A stretch of 60,358 nt of DNA from Bacteroidales bacterium (GTDB taxonomy: Bacteria; Bacteroidota; Bacteroidia; Bacteroidales; P3). The number at the start of each line of letters is the position of its first letter. Within the stretch, counting starts at the first letter, position 1. Under the pieces are notes generated by a model. That model made no database searches and was not told where the DNA came from. It saw only the letters and a program-made list of their open reading frames with translations. This document shows, in pieces, positions 17,555 to 25,997 of this stretch. The stretch is taken from the NCBI GenBank assembly GCA_016280915.1, contig JAEEHQ010000023.1:1-60358 (forward strand). The letters are read 5' to 3'. A program made the translations under genes and the position numbers.

Positions 17555-17563
17555 TGGATAGAT

Positions 17564-17602
17564 AAAAAAAGAGAGGCACTACCCATTCGGGCGGTGCCTC
17601 TC
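17564..17602 (-). terminator. Terminator between convergent genes
   Basis: GAGAGGCAC pairs with GTGCCTCTC in an imperfect 14-bp stem with loop ATTC. The T-run is on the minus strand (AAAAAAA at 17564-17570 read in reverse), so it mainly serves yicC, though it also lies just after the plus-strand gene. Confidence 0.8.
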
Positions 17603-17618
17603 TTGTGGGTGAGTGACC

Positions 17619-18482
17619 TTAGAGTATATTGCCGAGTTGTTCTTTGATTTTTTCCAACTCGTCTTTCATCTGTACTACGATTTTCTGTATTTCCACATGG
17701 TTGGCTTTGGAGCCGGTGGTATTGATTTCACGTCCCATTTCCTGCGCGATGAAACCTAACTTCTTGCCGCTGCCTTCTTCTTTATCCATGGTTTGACGGA
17801 AATAGTCAATATGTTTCTGAAGGCGTATTTTTTCTTCTGTAATGTCGAGTTTTTCCAGATAGTAGATGAGCTCTTGTTCAAAACGGTTTTGGTCGATTTC
17901 TTTGATGGCACTCTCGTTGAAGTATTTGCGTATGCGCTCCTTGGCGGTTTCGATGCGCTCACTTTCATATTGAGGTATCTCTCCCAGCAACTTTTCTATC
18001 AAATTCACATGCTTGACAAAGTCGAGCTGCAAGATGGCACCTTCGTGAAGGCGGGTTTGGTCAACCTCTTTGATGGTTTCTTGAAGGGTGTTGGCCATTA
18101 TGCACCAGTCTTCGTCGCTGAGTTCGTTGTTGCTGTTGCTTTCCCATACATCTGCCATGCCAATAAGTGTTTCAAAAAGGTGCTGCGTGGGGCAGTTGAG
18201 GGTGTTGGCAAGGGCTGTAAGTTGCTGGTAGCGTTCGGTCACTATGGCAGTATTGACTTGATTGGAACAGGTTGCATCGCTCTCTTCGGTGATGAGTACT
18301 TCCACTTTGCCTCGCTCTAGTTGGTTGAGCATGCTGCGGATTTCTATCTCGTGGGAGTGTAGAAAGGAGGGAGCCTTTACGATGAGGTCTAATGCTTTGC
18401 TGTTAAGCGTTTTGATTTCAATAGTGACTTTACGGTCGGTGAGGGAGCATTGCCTTTTGGCAAAGCCTGTCATTGATTTCAT
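17619..18482 (-). CDS. YicC/YloC family endoribonuclease
   Basis: 287 residues, normal length. It opens with MKSMTGFAKRQC and IEIKTLNSKALDL and closes with KLGFIAQEMGREINTTGSKA, the two conserved YicC blocks; E. coli YicC is an endoribonuclease implicated in small-RNA turnover. The middle is a charged helical region. It starts 12 bases after the apbE stop, so the two are cotranscribed. No signal peptide; cytosolic. Confidence 0.94.
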   Translation of the reverse strand: MKSMTGFAKRQCSLTDRKVTIEIKTLNSKALDLIVKAPSFLHSHEIEIRSMLNQLERGKVEVLITEESDATCSNQVNTAIVTERYQQLTALANTLNCPTQHLFETLIGMADVWESNSNNELSDEDWCIMANTLQETIKEVDQTRLHEGAILQLDFVKHVNLIEKLLGEIPQYESERIETAKERIRKYFNESAIKEIDQNRFEQELIYYLEKLDITEEKIRLQKHIDYFRQTMDKEEGSGKKLGFIAQEMGREINTTGSKANHVEIQKIVVQMKDELEKIKEQLGNIL

Positions 18483-18494
18483 ATCTACTATTAT

Positions 18495-19520
18495 TTAGAT
18501 TTCTTTGATTATTTCTTGGAATTTGGGTGTCGCAAAGGTTTTGTACTCGCCATGTTCGTCGTAGATGAAGTACACGGCTTGGATGTCGGGGTCATCAGGG
18601 TGTTGTTCGATGAATTGAAGCGATTTCTCCAGCCCCATGACCATGAAGGCGGTGGCCATGGCATCGGCATACCAGGACTCTTTGCTGACCACAGAAACGC
18701 TGAGAAGAGAATGGCTGACAGGATGTCCTGTAGCGGGGTCGATGGTGTGGGAGTAGCGTACACCGTCTTTCTCATAGTATTTGCGATAGTTGCCGGAGGT
18801 GACCACCGACTGGTTGTTGAGTAGGATGGCTGTTTCGATTTGCTGAGTACTGTATTTTGTCTCTGCTGGACGTTCAATGCCCACTGACCAGTTGTCTCCG
18901 TTGGGTTTGGCGCCTTTGGCAATGACCTCGCCGCCAATGTCAACGAGGTAGCTCTCCAGTCCTAATCGGTCAAACATTTGGGCTATCAGGTCAGAGGTAT
19001 AGCCTTGGGCTATGGCGTTGAAGTCATATTCTATCTGTGGCAGTTTGCGTAGGGCATAGACTCCTTGATGGTCGGTGGGAGTGATGATGGTGCTGTCTTG
19101 GCGAATGAAGGCAAGGATGCTGTCGATTTCATGGTTGGATACGTCTTGGCGGTTCTCGAAACCGAAGCCGTAAAGGTTGACAAGTGTGCCAATCTTGCAG
19201 TTGAATGCGCCATGCGTGTAGCGGTTTATTTCCAACGATTTGAGTAGGATGTCGCGGAACATCTCACTAATGAGGGTGTCCTCATTGCGATTGATGCGGC
19301 GGATGATGGAGCTGTCCACCCATAGGTTGGCAGTTAGGTCGAAATCGTGTAGCAGTGAGTCAATTTGGGGCTGAAAGTTGCGTTGAAGGCTGTCATAGTA
19401 GATGATACTGTAGTAAGAGCCTTGGGTCTCGCCTTGTAGGCGGATGGGTTGTCCCACTTTGTTGCCGCAAGCAGCAAAGAGCAGGGCTGCCAGGGAAAGA
19501 GTAAAGAGGTGCTGTTTCAT
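18495..19520 (-). CDS. apbE: FAD:protein FMN transferase lipoprotein
   Basis: 341 residues. ApbE attaches FMN to threonine in flavoproteins such as Na+-NQR/RNF subunits on the periplasmic side. N-terminus MKQHLFTLSLAALLFAACGN carries a lipobox (FAAC). Family motifs: YDFNAIAQGYTSD, VDIGGEVIAKG, SVVTSGNYRKYY, HTIDPATGHPVSH and YADAMATAFMVMG with the Mg-binding Asp/Thr region. It is separated from the upstream T9SS gene by a strong terminator. No flavinylation target is encoded nearby. Confidence 0.95.
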   Translation of the reverse strand: MKQHLFTLSLAALLFAACGNKVGQPIRLQGETQGSYYSIIYYDSLQRNFQPQIDSLLHDFDLTANLWVDSSIIRRINRNEDTLISEMFRDILLKSLEINRYTHGAFNCKIGTLVNLYGFGFENRQDVSNHEIDSILAFIRQDSTIITPTDHQGVYALRKLPQIEYDFNAIAQGYTSDLIAQMFDRLGLESYLVDIGGEVIAKGAKPNGDNWSVGIERPAETKYSTQQIETAILLNNQSVVTSGNYRKYYEKDGVRYSHTIDPATGHPVSHSLLSVSVVSKESWYADAMATAFMVMGLEKSLQFIEQHPDDPDIQAVYFIYDEHGEYKTFATPKFQEIIKEI

Positions 19521-19534
19521 GACTTGTGATTACC

Positions 19535-19570
19535 AAAAAGCGTCCGACACTTGGGTGCCGAACGCTTTTT
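19535..19570 (-). terminator. Terminator of the cysteine-repeat T9SS gene
   Basis: AAAAAGCGT pairs with ACGCTTTTT with inner pairing of TCCG... and ...CCGA; the minus-strand copy ends in a T-run. It separates the 19598 gene from apbE. Confidence 0.85.
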
Positions 19571-19597
19571 GAGGGAAAGTTACCCTTTGAGGGTGGC

Positions 19598-21274
19598 TTA
19601 TTTGCTGATGATGAATTTACGCGTGATGGTCTCGCCATTCTGCAGGGTGAGGCGCATGGTGTAGGTGCCCTTGCTGAGGTTGGAGAGATTCATTGCGCTT
19701 TGGGTGCCGAGGTTCTGTTTCACGGCAACCTTCTGACCCAGGCTGTTGAAGATGACCACTTCGCGGACAGCCTCTTGGCTCTGGATGTTGAGCTGGCCAA
19801 CAGTGGGATTAGGATAGAGGTTGACTAGGGTGTTCTCTACGCCATCGATGCCGACGAAGGTGACGATGGTAATCCAGCTGGTGTCTTTGCACTGGAGGTT
19901 GTTGGCGGGATAGTTGAGGGTGGCCTCGAGGGCTACGTCGATGTTGCCCTGGACATTGGGGATGATGAGGGTGTCGGCAGTGGAGGTTTGGCCATTGCCA
20001 TAGGTCCATTTGTAGGAAGAACCACTAGTGCAAGTAGGATAGAGTTTTGCGGTTTCGCCAGCGTTAAGATGCCATTCACCATTGATGGCGCTGATAACGG
20101 GAGAATTGCTGATATTGAGTGAAAGCACATGCACACTGTCGCAGCCGTTGGCATCGGTGCCAGAGGAGATGCGAGGATTAGTGGTGGGGGTGGTATAATA
20201 GGTTTTCTTGTTCAAGCTCCAGTAGAAGCTGTCGCAGCTGTTAACCCAAGTGGTGTCGTAGCCAGATTTGTTGATGGTGACGGTCAGGTTGATGGTGCTA
20301 TCATAGCATCTGCTCATACTGTGGTCGAAAAAGAGTGTGTCCCAAACGGTGCTCTCACGGAAGATCTTGGTGGTGTTGCCACTTCTGGAACTAACGTTGA
20401 ACATGATGCTGTTGCAGCCGGTCATAGCAGTATCTTTGGTGTTGGCACGGGGAGCTTTGATGGTGAGGCTGAGGGGATAGAGTGTCACACAATGGGTAGT
20501 GGCATTGGTGTCGCTAACAGTATAGATGCCAGTAGCGGTGAAGGTCTGACCTCTCCAAGTTCTGGAAGCGCAAGCTTCATCGCTGGTCGTGTCAGCGACA
20601 TTGACAACGATGTTGAGATTGAGTTGATGGATGGTGTCGCATGATGCAGCTGTGTCGGTGACGGTGTGGGTGTAAACACCACTTTGGGTATAGGTCTCGC
20701 CATACCAAGAGTAGTCACCGCAGTTTTGGACGTTTTCAGAGACGTTGAGTGAGGAGACAATCTGCAAAGCAAGCACATCGTTGTGGGTGCAGTTGGCTGT
20801 AGTGGTGGTGTGGATATGGTTGCCAGAGGTGGTATAGGTGCTGTCGTTCCAGGTGTAACTGCCACACGCAGAAACTTCAACGGTGTCGTACTCGACGCTC
20901 GAAACGGTGAGTGACAGATTGAAAACACTGTCACACAAACCTGAGCTAGCGGAGGCTACAACAGTATCGCTGTAAGAGCCGGAGGCATCATAGGTGTTGC
21001 CACGCCAAGTAAAGGTGCAATGATTGCTGTTGACGAGTTGGTTGCTGGTGAAGGGAGTGTTGATGGTCAGGTCCAGGACGTAAATGATGTCGTCCGTAGA
21101 GTTGACGTAGGTGACAATGGTGTCCGTAGTGTAGGTCTGATTGTTGACAGCCCAGGTATAACTCTCACATGCGGAGACGTCGGTGTAATTAATGGTGCGC
21201 GGATCGTTGACCTGAGCCAAGGCAAAGGGCATGAAAGCAGCGACCAATAGCAGACTTAATAATGCTTTTTTCAT
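19598..21274 (-). CDS. T9SS-secreted protein with cysteine-pair repeats
   Basis: 558 residues with signal peptide (MKKALLSLLLVAAFMPFALA). At least five degenerate repeats of roughly 65-70 residues follow, each built as CxSYTW...TYTxSG...CDSxxxLxLxI, with one Cys near the start and one near the end that may pair. The C-terminus (LVNLYPNPTVGQLNIQS, GQKVAVKQN, KGTYTMRLTLQNGET) is a type A T9SS sorting domain. The likely role is an extended surface adhesin or structural protein; that is inference. It has its own promoter (21367-21374) and terminator. Confidence 0.88.
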   Translation of the reverse strand: MKKALLSLLLVAAFMPFALAQVNDPRTINYTDVSACESYTWAVNNQTYTTDTIVTYVNSTDDIIYVLDLTINTPFTSNQLVNSNHCTFTWRGNTYDASGSYSDTVVASASSGLCDSVFNLSLTVSSVEYDTVEVSACGSYTWNDSTYTTSGNHIHTTTTANCTHNDVLALQIVSSLNVSENVQNCGDYSWYGETYTQSGVYTHTVTDTAASCDTIHQLNLNIVVNVADTTSDEACASRTWRGQTFTATGIYTVSDTNATTHCVTLYPLSLTIKAPRANTKDTAMTGCNSIMFNVSSRSGNTTKIFRESTVWDTLFFDHSMSRCYDSTINLTVTINKSGYDTTWVNSCDSFYWSLNKKTYYTTPTTNPRISSGTDANGCDSVHVLSLNISNSPVISAINGEWHLNAGETAKLYPTCTSGSSYKWTYGNGQTSTADTLIIPNVQGNIDVALEATLNYPANNLQCKDTSWITIVTFVGIDGVENTLVNLYPNPTVGQLNIQSQEAVREVVIFNSLGQKVAVKQNLGTQSAMNLSNLSKGTYTMRLTLQNGETITRKFIISK

Positions 21275-21366
21275 CTTGTGAAAATTAATTAATTTATCCT
21301 TTATTTATTTATTACCAATATATTATTAAAATTGTAGCTATACTTGTCGTATAATACTACAACGTG

Positions 21367-21374
21367 CAAAGATA
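21367..21374 (-). promoter_or_regulatory. Promoter of the cysteine-repeat T9SS gene
   Basis: TATCTTTG on the minus strand; the -33 region does not show TTTG at standard spacing. Leader about 85 bases. Confidence 0.5.
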
Positions 21375-21473
21375 GCACTTTTTTTTGAAACTACTACATT
21401 TTTTTTACAAAATGAGGTTTTTTAAGTTGCAGCTTAAGCGCCCCAATAGGCTTTAGTGACTTTGTGGGGAAAG

Positions 21474-22895
21474 TCAAATCAACACTAATTCGGCCACGTT
21501 CTCCACATGCTGAGTGTGGGGGAACATGTCGACAGGCTGGATACGGGCAACTCGGTATTTGGGAGACAGTAGCTCTAGGTCGCGTGCCTGTGTGGCCGGA
21601 TTGCAACTAACGTAGACAATTTTGCGTGGGGCCATTGCCAGTAGCTGCTCAATGACTTTTTCATGCATGCCTGCACGTGGAGGGTCGGTAACTACTACAT
21701 CGGGCCGACCATGTTCGGCAACGAATTGGGGCGTGAGGACTTTGGCCATGTCACCGGCATGGAATTCGGTGTTGTTGATATGGTTTTGCAGAGCGTTCTG
21801 TCGTGCGGCGGCAATGGAGTCTTCCACATACTCTATGCCCACGATGTGTTTGCACATGCGGGCTAAGAAGAGAGCAATGGTGCCTGTACCGGTATATAGA
21901 TCGTACACCACATCGTCAGGTGTCAGATCGGCATATTGTGCCACAAAACTGTAAAGTTTTTGTGCTTGGGCAGAATTGGTCTGATAGAAGGTTTGGGGGC
22001 GAATGGTGAAGTGAAGCGGGGTAGCACCTTGGTAGCCATCCATGACTTCTTCCACATAGTTTTGTCCGGCAAAGGTGACCGAGGGCAAGTCGGCATAAGA
22101 GTCATTTAACTTGTCGTTGAGGATGTATTGGAGCGAGGTGATTTGCGGGAAGTTGTCGTGCAGATGCTCCATGAGGCCTTCCCAACCGAGATGGTACTCA
22201 GCAATCACCAGCACTACCATCCATTGTCCTGTGCTGGTATTGCGGATGATGAGGTTGCGAAGGCATCCAGTGTGGTTGCGGATGTCGTAGAAGGGCAGTT
22301 CGTGTTCTATTGCATAGTCGCGAACGGCCAGCCGTATTTGGTTGCTGAGGTCCTCCTGCAGGGCGCAGTGCTCGATGTTCAGCACTTTGTCGAAAAGAGA
22401 TGGGATATGGAACCCCAGGGCACCAGGCTCGGCAGGTGTGTTGGCTGTAGGGGGTTGTTCGTGCCATGCTTTGGTGGAAAAGGTGTACTCGAGCTTATTG
22501 CGGTAGTAGAATGTTTTGTCCGACCCGCAGATGGGCTGCATCTGGGTGCAGTCCACATGTCCTAACCGCTCCAGATTGTCTCTCACTTGCTGCTGCTTGG
22601 CTTCCAGTTGGAACTGATACTGGAGATTTTGCCACCGGCAGCCGCCACAGGTGCCGAAATGGGGGCATTGTAGCTCTGCGCGTTTTTCGGAGTAGTGCTT
22701 GATTTCAACCACGCGGCCTTCGGCGTAATTCTTTTTCTTTTTGATAACTTTGATGTCGGCAATGTCGCCAGGGACGACAAAGGGGACGAAAAGAACCATA
22801 CCATCGATGCGGGCAATGGCTTTTCCCTCGGCTCCGATGTCGGTAATGAGGACGTTCTCGAGGATGGGCTGTTCCTTAGTCTTGCGCATTTTCAT
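21474..22895 (-). CDS. rlmD: 23S rRNA (uracil-5-)-methyltransferase, RlmD/RumA type
   Basis: 473 residues. Order: N-terminal TRAM domain (VPGDIADIKVIKKKKNYAEG), iron-sulfur cysteines CPHFGTCGGC plus a later EHCALQ, then the SAM-binding fold (YDLYTGTGTIALFLA), DPPRAG, and the catalytic Cys in YVSCNPATQARD near residue 430. It methylates a specific uridine of 23S rRNA using SAM. The exact uridine cannot be read from sequence; Bacteroidetes homologues are generally called RlmD. It follows rpmH with a terminator in between. Confidence 0.93.
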   Translation of the reverse strand: MKMRKTKEQPILENVLITDIGAEGKAIARIDGMVLFVPFVVPGDIADIKVIKKKKNYAEGRVVEIKHYSEKRAELQCPHFGTCGGCRWQNLQYQFQLEAKQQQVRDNLERLGHVDCTQMQPICGSDKTFYYRNKLEYTFSTKAWHEQPPTANTPAEPGALGFHIPSLFDKVLNIEHCALQEDLSNQIRLAVRDYAIEHELPFYDIRNHTGCLRNLIIRNTSTGQWMVVLVIAEYHLGWEGLMEHLHDNFPQITSLQYILNDKLNDSYADLPSVTFAGQNYVEEVMDGYQGATPLHFTIRPQTFYQTNSAQAQKLYSFVAQYADLTPDDVVYDLYTGTGTIALFLARMCKHIVGIEYVEDSIAAARQNALQNHINNTEFHAGDMAKVLTPQFVAEHGRPDVVVTDPPRAGMHEKVIEQLLAMAPRKIVYVSCNPATQARDLELLSPKYRVARIQPVDMFPHTQHVENVAELVLI

Positions 22896-22927
22896 ATATT
22901 TTTTTAGGTTGCGGGGTTCTTGTAAAC

Positions 22928-22962
22928 AAAAAAGAAGTACTGCACGACAATACTTCTTTTTC
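22928..22962 (-). terminator. Terminator after rpmH
   Basis: AAAAAGAAGTA pairs with TACTTCTTTTT across an 11-base loop; on the minus strand the stem ends in a T-run. It lies between rpmH and rlmD. Confidence 0.75.
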
Positions 22963-23003
22963 TCTTTGCAAAGAGTCTATAATAATAAAATCCGAGGATT
23001 GAC

Positions 23004-23150
23004 TTATCGCTCGTCGGACACGGTCAGTTTTTTTCTGCCTTTTTTGCGGCGTGCAGCCAAAACTTTTCTTCCGTTAGCGGTAGACATTCTCTGGCGAAAA
23101 CCGTGCTTATTGACTCTCTTTCTGCGTGATGGTTGGAATGTTCTCTTCAT
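23004..23150 (-). CDS. rpmH: 50S ribosomal protein L34
   Basis: 48-residue basic protein read on the minus strand: [19 protein letters not shown], then [18 protein letters not shown] and end KLTVSDER. Length and sequence are those of L34. It has its own promoter (23173-23203) and terminator. Elsewhere rpmH often sits by rnpA and dnaA; neither is next to it here. Confidence 0.97.
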   Translation of the reverse strand: MKRTFQPSRRKRVNKHGFRQRMSTANGRKVLAARRKKGRKKLTVSDER

Positions 23151-23172
23151 TTTTTCTCAAATTTTGGAGTTG

Positions 23173-23203
23173 CAAAAGTACGAACTTTTTTTTAATTGGC
23201 AAG
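23173..23203 (-). promoter_or_regulatory. Promoter of rpmH
   Basis: Minus strand CTTG (23200-23203), 19-base spacer, TACTTTTG (23173-23180). Leader of about 15 bases. Confidence 0.7.
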
Positions 23204-23284
23204 AAAAAAATAATTGCTTTGATTTGATGGATTGTTTATAGTATTGAAATATAATGAATTAAACAAAAAAAATGTTGTTTTTTT

Positions 23285-23313
23285 ATTGGTTCAAAAAAAA
23301 AGCCGTACTTTTG
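23285..23313 (+). promoter_or_regulatory. Promoter of the TPR protein-secG pair
   Basis: TACTTTTG (23306-23313) preceded by ATTG (23285-23288) at a 17-base spacing. Leader about 30 bases. Confidence 0.6.
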
Positions 23314-23349
23314 CAATCGCAATTTGTGATGTAAAAAGTTGTTTTTGCA

Positions 23350-24057
23350 ATGGATAAAAATTGTTTCGGACAGTTGATAGACCATCCCGGAGTGCTTACC
23401 CCCAATCAGTGGGAGGAGTTGCGTCAAGAACGTGACCACTATCCTTTCAGTGCTCCACTCCAGTTGCTTTCGCTTTTAGCGGACAAGGCTAATGGGGTAG
23501 CGTTGTGGGAGAAGCAGTCACTGCCTCGTGTCTCGCTTTATTTTCAGGATGCCCAACGTCTCACTCAGCAGTTGGAGGCAGTTTCGTTGCCGCAGGTTCG
23601 TCCTACCGTTTCACCGGCAGCACACACAGAAGTTCCGACAGTTGAAACCGTACCCACACATGTTCCTACTAATATGAATAATGGGTCCATCGATGAGTCT
23701 GCTGAAGTGGATGATGCCTCCTTTGATGTTTTGCAGGCAATCAACTCATATCAGGAGGTCTCTTTCAAGACGGCACCCAAGAGTGTAATACTGACCAATT
23801 TCTTGGAAAAAGATGGCGGAATCAAGCTCTCTGAAGAGGATTTTGAGGAGGTTCCCGTACAGGAACTTGCTAAAAAAAGTATTCTTGCGAACGAGTCGTT
23901 AGAGTCTGAAACTCTTGCACTTGTGCTTGAAAAACAAGGAAAATTTGCTCAAGCTTTGGCCATGTATGAAAAATTAATGATTAATAATCCCGAAAAAAGT
24001 AGTACTTTTGCAGTTCGAATTGCCGCTCTGAAAGAACGGTTGAATAATGATAAATAA
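23350..24057 (+). CDS. Hypothetical protein with one C-terminal TPR
   Basis: 235 residues, no signal peptide. The N-terminal 75 residues are helical (CFGQLIDHPGVLTPNQWEEL), the middle is Pro/Thr/Val-rich and likely disordered, and the end has a TPR unit (LALVLEKQGKFAQALAMYEK). A similar protein precedes secG in many Bacteroidetes; function unknown. It starts at 23350 after a clear promoter and is followed by secG after 29 bases, so they are cotranscribed. Confidence 0.85.
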   Translation: MDKNCFGQLIDHPGVLTPNQWEELRQERDHYPFSAPLQLLSLLADKANGVALWEKQSLPRVSLYFQDAQRLTQQLEAVSLPQVRPTVSPAAHTEVPTVETVPTHVPTNMNNGSIDESAEVDDASFDVLQAINSYQEVSFKTAPKSVILTNFLEKDGGIKLSEEDFEEVPVQELAKKSILANESLESETLALVLEKQGKFAQALAMYEKLMINNPEKSSTFAVRIAALKERLNNDK

Positions 24058-24086
24058 ATGAATAAATAATAAATTTTAGTTACAAA

Positions 24087-24431
24087 ATGTACACCGTTAT
24101 TGTTATCCTTATCCTGATTGTATGCCTGTTTTTGGCCGTGGTTGTTTTGATACAGAATTCCAAAGGTGGTGGACTTGCTGCCAACTTTAGTGCCCCTAAC
24201 CAGATTATGGGTGTTCGTAAGACTACTGAGACAATCGAAAAGATTACTTGGGGGTTGGCCATTGCTCTGGGAGTTCTCTCTCTGTTTGCCACCATCACGA
24301 TCCCTCGCCACAATTCCGAGTCCGTCATCCAAACTCAGGTTGACCCTAACGCTCTCAACGTCAATGCTGGCACCACGGCTACTATGCCCACTGCTGCTCC
24401 TGCTGAGGCACCCGCTCCCGAGGCTGAATAA
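24087..24431 (+). CDS. secG: Preprotein translocase subunit SecG
   Basis: 114 residues. Two membrane helices (MYTVIVILILIVCLFLAVVV and ITWGLAIALGVLSLFATI) flank the conserved cytoplasmic loop QNSKGGGLAANF. SecG assists SecYEG during export. The Pro/Ala-rich tail after the second helix is longer than in E. coli but common in Bacteroidetes. A terminator follows. Confidence 0.94.
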   Translation: MYTVIVILILIVCLFLAVVVLIQNSKGGGLAANFSAPNQIMGVRKTTETIEKITWGLAIALGVLSLFATITIPRHNSESVIQTQVDPNALNVNAGTTATMPTAAPAEAPAPEAE

Positions 24432-24452
24432 TTAATCATCACAAGCAAATAT

Positions 24453-24491
24453 AAGGAGATTCGCCCTCTGCAGGGTGAACCTCCTTTTTTG
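24453..24491 (+). terminator. Terminator after secG
   Basis: AAGGAG...CCCT pairs with AGGG...CTCCTT around a short loop, followed by six T. Confidence 0.8.
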
Positions 24492-24502
24492 CACTTGATA
24501 CG

Positions 24503-25930
24503 ATGGAACGAGTCGTCCAGTTCATCCTTTCACATTTCCCCCACCAGCCCACGGCAGGTCAGTTGGCTGCATGTGGCCGGATGGTGGAATTCCTCTATGA
24601 CCCAGACCCGTTAGCCTCTTTTGTGCTTAAAGGCTATGCAGGCACCGGCAAGACCTCGCTGGTCAGTGCACTAATCCAGTCGGCACCAGCACTCCGGATT
24701 AAAACAGTGCTTTTGGCTCCTACAGGACGAGCCGCCAAGGTACTATCTGGTTATGCTGGACAGCCAGCTTATACCATCCATAAGAAAATATACCAAACCA
24801 TCACCGATGGCAGCGGGGTGATGCGTATGGCGCGAGCGCTTAACAAGCACACATACACCCTTTTCATTGTTGATGAAGCCTCTATGATAGGGCTTGCAGA
24901 TGAGTCGGGGGATGGCCGTCGTAATTTGTTGGAAGACTTGATAGATTATGTTGTTGAAGGCAGCCATTGTCGCCTGATGTTAATAGGCGACACTGCCCAG
25001 TTGCCTCCGGTGGGTGCGGGAGAGAGTCCTGCTCTTGACATCCAATATTTGCGTGCCGTCTCACAGTTAAAAGTTTACCATTATGAGCTTACCGAAGTGG
25101 TGCGTCAACAACATTTCTCGGGTATTCTGCTCAACGCTACCATGTTGCGCACCCAGATAGCCCAGCTGGATGAGTCTCAATTGCCTCAGATGCCCCTCTT
25201 TGACTTGGATGGTTGTGACGACTTTGTCCGCCTTGGCGGTTCTGACCTGCAGGAGGTCCTTGAGCAGGAGTATGGTGCGGACCGGCTGGAACATGTGGCT
25301 ATTATCACCCGCAGCAATAAGCGCGCAAACCTTTTCAATCAGGAAATCCGCAATCGTGTACTCTTCCGCGAGGAGGAGGTCAATGCGGGAGACTACCTTA
25401 TGGTGGTAAAAAACAATTATTATTGGATTGATGAGGAGAGCGATATTGGTTTCATTGCCAATGGTGACATCGTTGAGGTGCAGAGCATCCGGAACCATCA
25501 GCATCTTTATGGCTTTCATTTTGTTGATGCTACGCTTCGTTTTGTAGATTACCCCGAGACACCTCTTCAGGACTGCAAGTTGCTGCTCGAGACCCTCCAC
25601 AGCGAGTCGCCCTCACTCACCCGGGAAGAGTCGCAACGCCTTTTTGATGCCGTCATGGAGGATTATGCCGATATGCCCCATAAGGCCGATCGCCTAAAGG
25701 CAGTAAAAAATAATCCCTACTATAATGCCCTGCAAATCAAATTTTCTTATGCGCTTACTTGCCACAAAACTCAGGGTGGACAATGGGAGACCGTAATCAT
25801 TGACCAAGGCTATCTTACCGATGATATGCTTGACCGTGAGTATCTCCGATGGCTCTACACCGCCATCACCCGTGCCACACGCAAGGTCTATCTGCTCAAT
25901 TTTCAAGATAAATTTTTCTCCCAAGAATAA
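24503..25930 (+). CDS. RecD-like / Dda-like SF1B DNA helicase
   Basis: 475 residues. Walker A GYAGTGKTSLVSAL near residue 45, LLAPTGRAAK (motif Ia), FIVDEASMIG (Walker B), MLIGDTAQLPPVG (motif III), ITRSNKRANLFNQEIR (motif IV region) and the C-terminal FSYALTCHKTQGGQW (motif V/VI) are in order. It lacks the N-terminal extension of full RecD2, so it is closer to the short Dda-like helicases of Bacteroidetes. No recB or recC nearby; a stand-alone 5'-3' helicase in repair or replication is likely. Confidence 0.9.
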   Translation: MERVVQFILSHFPHQPTAGQLAACGRMVEFLYDPDPLASFVLKGYAGTGKTSLVSALIQSAPALRIKTVLLAPTGRAAKVLSGYAGQPAYTIHKKIYQTITDGSGVMRMARALNKHTYTLFIVDEASMIGLADESGDGRRNLLEDLIDYVVEGSHCRLMLIGDTAQLPPVGAGESPALDIQYLRAVSQLKVYHYELTEVVRQQHFSGILLNATMLRTQIAQLDESQLPQMPLFDLDGCDDFVRLGGSDLQEVLEQEYGADRLEHVAIITRSNKRANLFNQEIRNRVLFREEEVNAGDYLMVVKNNYYWIDEESDIGFIANGDIVEVQSIRNHQHLYGFHFVDATLRFVDYPETPLQDCKLLLETLHSESPSLTREESQRLFDAVMEDYADMPHKADRLKAVKNNPYYNALQIKFSYALTCHKTQGGQWETVIIDQGYLTDDMLDREYLRWLYTAITRATRKVYLLNFQDKFFSQE

Positions 25931-25997
25931 TAATAATTGTAAAAATTAGTTATTCTTTATTGATAGAACTCAAGTCAACTCCTTAAACTCAGAATCT

